Virus record (IMG/VR): IMGVR_UViG_3300017613_000231
Location: 1-33,432 of that record
Direction: 5' to 3' (one strand)
Length of the DNA: 33,432 bases
Source of the DNA: a virus
Both the position numbers and the translations under genes were made by a program. Below are positions 30,627 through 33,432 of this stretch, one piece after another. The notes beneath the pieces are model-generated. The model saw only the letters and a list, made by a program, of their open reading frames with translations, searched no databases and had not been told where the DNA came from. Position 1 is the stretch's first letter. Each line of letters opens with the position of its first letter.

Positions 30627-32966
30627 ATGGGTGATTATGTTGTTACAGCTGCGGTACAAGCTCAAAAAATGCTTGACCCGGCAGATTTTGAGAACACCTT
30701 AGCTGAAGCAGTAACAGCTGCTATACTAAAAAACACAGAACCATCATTATCTATTAGGTACGCTCCTACAGATATTTCTGTAAATATTAAAACAGCTTAT
30801 GCAAATAACTTTGCTAGTAAGGCAGAGACTTACTTTGATTATGGTGACCATTCCCATCCTGATGGTATTCCAACAAATAAAGCTATTGGTGAAGCCACCA
30901 AAGTACCCCCAGATGTATTAAATGATGAACCAGAAGCTAATGATGTAATAGATATTATTGAATTGGCTATTGGTGTAGAAATAGAGTTACTCCATTACAC
31001 CTATAGCCCAGTTAAGGCCAACATATTAATTAATGATTGGTTAATACATAACTCTAGTTATACTGTCCATAGACGACAAAGTGGTGATGCCGCAAATACA
31101 ACCATGAATGTGTATGACTTTACTGACCCAGCTGATGGTAAGAGATACAGAGTATCTGGACCAATAGAGCATGACGGTACTACTCTAACTTGCACAGCTA
31201 CGCAGGTTAGTCAATACGCTGATTATGATAGGATATCTGAAGTAGATTATGATTGGGGTTATGGAGGCAGAGGTTTTGGTAGACGTTCTTGGCTTGATAT
31301 TCCTAATCCAGCAACAAAAGAACTGTCAATCACTACTATTGCTGCTGGCACATTATTACACCAAGTAGTATATCAAAGGCAGGACACCTTAGACGTAGAT
31401 TTTTGGTACTATGACCAAGCTGATGATACTTACCCAGAAATACACACTACCTTAGCTGTTACAGAGAAACCTGGGTGTTTTCCATTCGCCATGATTATTG
31501 ACGAAAAGCAGAAAGTAGCTGATGGTAAATTAGGTGCTGACTATGAGCACCATACAACAGAACTATTAAATAAACTAAACATAGATTTAGATGATTTAAT
31601 GGATAGTATGGAAGACCCTGATGACCCAGATGCATTAAAGGATGTTAGTGATGCTTTTGTTATGTTTGCTATTGACATAAATACAAATGAACAAGGTGGA
31701 TTAGCTTATTTATATGAACATTTTAGGCACTCACATTTTGTAGATAATGTGTATACACAAGCTAATTGGATATCAGATGGTGCAAATAAACCATTAGGTC
31801 AAAACGGTAGAGCCTATAACGGACAACGAGTTAAGTTCAATGTTAACTATAACTGGAGCACTGTAGCAGTTAAAACAGGTGTAGTTACTGGATTTCACGC
31901 TATGCCTAATGTGACTACCCCAGTTACGCCTATCGCTGAAGTAGATGCCAATAATAATGGTAGAACCTATATAGATGAAGCTACTCAAGTAGAGGTGGGT
32001 AAAGTCACTACAAATATCTATGAGGGTAACCATGATAATTATAATGGTAAAGGTGAGGGGTGGAACAACCACTTCATTGTTATACGTAAACAATTGAATC
32101 CTACAGAGTATGTAGAAATAATAGTTCATGGTATAGAGCACTTTTCTAGACCACGAGGTAAACGCAAGAACAGGTACTTTACTAAAGGTGTTGTCGGTAC
32201 TTTAGGTGATGTCAGTAGTGGTGCAGTATTTATACCCATTGGACATGAGATTATCTCACAATTTGATAAGCTGGTGAGCAGTTATGCATTACAAGATGGA
32301 TTACAGTGCATAATTCATGTAGTCAATGTGCGTAAAAAGAAATGGTATGAAACTGGTTGGTTAACAGTATTACGTGTAGTTATTGCCGTATTCACTTGGG
32401 GAACTAGTGAAATTTGGATGCAGGGGGTATGGGCAATTGTAAAAAACATCATTATTAATATGCTTATAGAGATGTTAGTTGTACAAGTATTGATGATACT
32501 TGTTGAAATGATTGGTGGTGATATAGCCATTATCCTTGCTGCAATAGCTTCATTATATGCTCTATCTAATGGTGCAGGAGATAAGATACTCTTTGACTTA
32601 CTTAAAGCAGACGAATTGCTTCAAGCAGGTACATTGATGATTAATGCTACTAACGAGGTAGCTTCAGAAAGAATGTTAGATGACCAACATAGGCTTGATG
32701 AACATAATGAGCTTATGGAAACAGAGCATGAAAAGATAGAAAAAGCAGCAGACTTACTAGATGAAGGTATAGACTTAGAGTTATATGACATTATAGATGG
32801 TATGAGTTATGCAAACTTCTATGAAAGTCCGGCTATGTTCTTTAATAGATGTTGTCATCTAACTAATCCCGGTGTATTATGTTTGGATGCTATAGATTCT
32901 TATGTACAAGGTAATTGTAGATTACCCACAGCAGACACTAACCCAATAAATAATGTAATGGCTTAA
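30627..32966 (+). CDS. Large virion-type protein with internal membrane-segment cluster
   Basis: 779 residues; AAGGTGA precedes the ATG. Residues 1-100 resemble a tail or neck structural part (LAEAVTAAIL, SHPDGIPTNKAIGEATK). The middle is beta-rich and soluble (RKFNVNY-like strands, KRKNRYFTKGVVGTL). At about 573-665 there is a strongly hydrophobic block (WLTVLRVVIAVFTWG, then IVKNIIINMLIEMLVVQVLM, then DIAIILAAIASLYAL). Charged helices follow (about 680-735), and the last 45 residues contain four Cys. Hydrophobic segments in an otherwise soluble virion protein fit one that enters the host membrane during DNA delivery, as ejected internal proteins of podoviruses do. I cannot tie it to a named N4 gene. 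Confidence 0.65.
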   Translation: MGDYVVTAAVQAQKMLDPADFENTLAEAVTAAILKNTEPSLSIRYAPTDISVNIKTAYANNFASKAETYFDYGDHSHPDGIPTNKAIGEATKVPPDVLNDEPEANDVIDIIELAIGVEIELLHYTYSPVKANILINDWLIHNSSYTVHRRQSGDAANTTMNVYDFTDPADGKRYRVSGPIEHDGTTLTCTATQVSQYADYDRISEVDYDWGYGGRGFGRRSWLDIPNPATKELSITTIAAGTLLHQVVYQRQDTLDVDFWYYDQADDTYPEIHTTLAVTEKPGCFPFAMIIDEKQKVADGKLGADYEHHTTELLNKLNIDLDDLMDSMEDPDDPDALKDVSDAFVMFAIDINTNEQGGLAYLYEHFRHSHFVDNVYTQANWISDGANKPLGQNGRAYNGQRVKFNVNYNWSTVAVKTGVVTGFHAMPNVTTPVTPIAEVDANNNGRTYIDEATQVEVGKVTTNIYEGNHDNYNGKGEGWNNHFIVIRKQLNPTEYVEIIVHGIEHFSRPRGKRKNRYFTKGVVGTLGDVSSGAVFIPIGHEIISQFDKLVSSYALQDGLQCIIHVVNVRKKKWYETGWLTVLRVVIAVFTWGTSEIWMQGVWAIVKNIIINMLIEMLVVQVLMILVEMIGGDIAIILAAIASLYALSNGAGDKILFDLLKADELLQAGTLMINATNEVASERMLDDQHRLDEHNELMETEHEKIEKAADLLDEGIDLELYDIIDGMSYANFYESPAMFFNRCCHLTNPGVLCLDAIDSYVQGNCRLPTADTNPINNVMA

Positions 32967-32978
32967 TAGGAGATACAA

Positions 32979-33432
32979 ATGTTAGATTGGTTATTAGGTG
33001 AAGATAATGGTAATAAAAATACCTACAATAATGGTAGATTTAATCCAATATCAGATACTACAGATTGGCTCTCTGGTGTTTTTGGTGGAGGTAATAATAA
33101 CTATCAAAACTATCAACAAACTTTACAAGGTAATAATGTAGACAGTTATTCAGACCAATACATGGCAAACTGGGAAGGTCCTGGCTCACAAACAAGCAAT
33201 AATGGTGGTATTTTTAATGGATTACTATCAAATGATGACGGTAGCATGAATTGGAAAGGAATAGGTTCTGCTGTAGATGCTGTTACAGGTATATTTGGTG
33301 GAATAGCTAATTGGAATGCCATGAAAGACAACCGAAAAATGATTAATAACAACATCAAGTTCGGTAAAGCCAACCTATTCAATAAAGGTACTTCAATTAA
33401 TAACCAAATGGATGCCCACCAAACAATGTTTA
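32979..33432 (+). CDS. N-terminus of a virion-like protein (runs off the window)
   Basis: Frame open to the end of the window, at least 151 residues, with AGGAG seven bases before the ATG. The first 100 residues are very rich in Asn, Gly, Gln and Tyr (DNGNKNTYNNGRFNPIS; GGGNNNYQNYQQT), with repeated W-L-L/W-L-S-G segments and no charge clusters. A region with GIFGGIANWNAMKDNRKM follows, a style seen in phage tail-tip and internal virion proteins that start with a Gly-rich hydrophobic helix. The 3' part is missing here. Function is uncertain, but the position after the large membrane-segment protein suggests a virion or ejection protein. Confidence 0.65.
   Translation, partial: MLDWLLGEDNGNKNTYNNGRFNPISDTTDWLSGVFGGGNNNYQNYQQTLQGNNVDSYSDQYMANWEGPGSQTSNNGGIFNGLLSNDDGSMNWKGIGSAVDAVTGIFGGIANWNAMKDNRKMINNNIKFGKANLFNKGTSINNQMDAHQTMF

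Overview
This window reads as part of the late (virion and lysis) region of an AT-rich, lytic, tailed double-stranded DNA phage. Every credible gene is on the + strand. Genes are packed with overlaps of the TAATG or ATGA type or with short gaps, no gap without a gene exceeds about 70 bases, and no tRNA or insertion sequence was seen. The capsid protein (25809-27347), the portal (22122-24266) and the two genes between them carry sequence signatures I recognise from Escherichia phage N4 and its relatives (N4-like podoviruses, Schitoviridae). I therefore infer an N4-like or N4-related podovirus. The host cannot be told from this window. The terminase, the giant virion RNA polymerase expected of N4 relatives, and an endolysin are not visible and would lie outside.

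Layout, left to right: (1) 1-2247, a cluster of small genes that looks like a lysis cassette. It holds a membrane-anchored coiled-coil protein, a small two-segment membrane protein, a GTA-type three-TM holin, and small Cys-containing or unknown proteins. (2) 2240-6512, four beta-rich proteins likely to be tail or adhesin structures. (3) 6577-12515, a 1776-residue tail fibre ending in a self-cleaving S74 chaperone domain, followed by a 202-residue fibre-like protein. (4) 12515-13981, a compact radical SAM enzyme with a Cys-rich SPASM/Twitch-like C-terminus, coupled to the fibre gene upstream and to three small proteins downstream, two of which are paralogues. (5) 13988-16407, a protein of about fourteen 24-residue repeats, an Ig-like small protein, and a probable head-tail adaptor. 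(6) 16408-22062, a 1884-residue modular fibre with collagen-like segments. (7) 22122-27347, the head module: portal, a gp58-like protein, an acidic scaffold-like protein and the major capsid protein, closed by a clear intrinsic terminator at 27370-27402. (8) 27418-33432, post-capsid virion genes: a HeH/LEM-like protein, a beta-sandwich protein, a 735-residue heptad-repeat protein, a 779-residue protein with an internal membrane-segment cluster, and the start of another virion-like protein that runs off the window.

The most unusual element is the radical SAM gene inside the tail-fibre transcription unit. Its position suggests, but does not prove, that the phage post-translationally modifies one of its own tail or small proteins. 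The small downstream genes are the first candidates for partners or substrates. Other points of interest are an insertion of about 110 residues in the N4-type capsid protein, HxH motifs in the large fibre, and several exact-period protein repeats. All family assignments come from reading motifs by eye and from memory. No database search was run.
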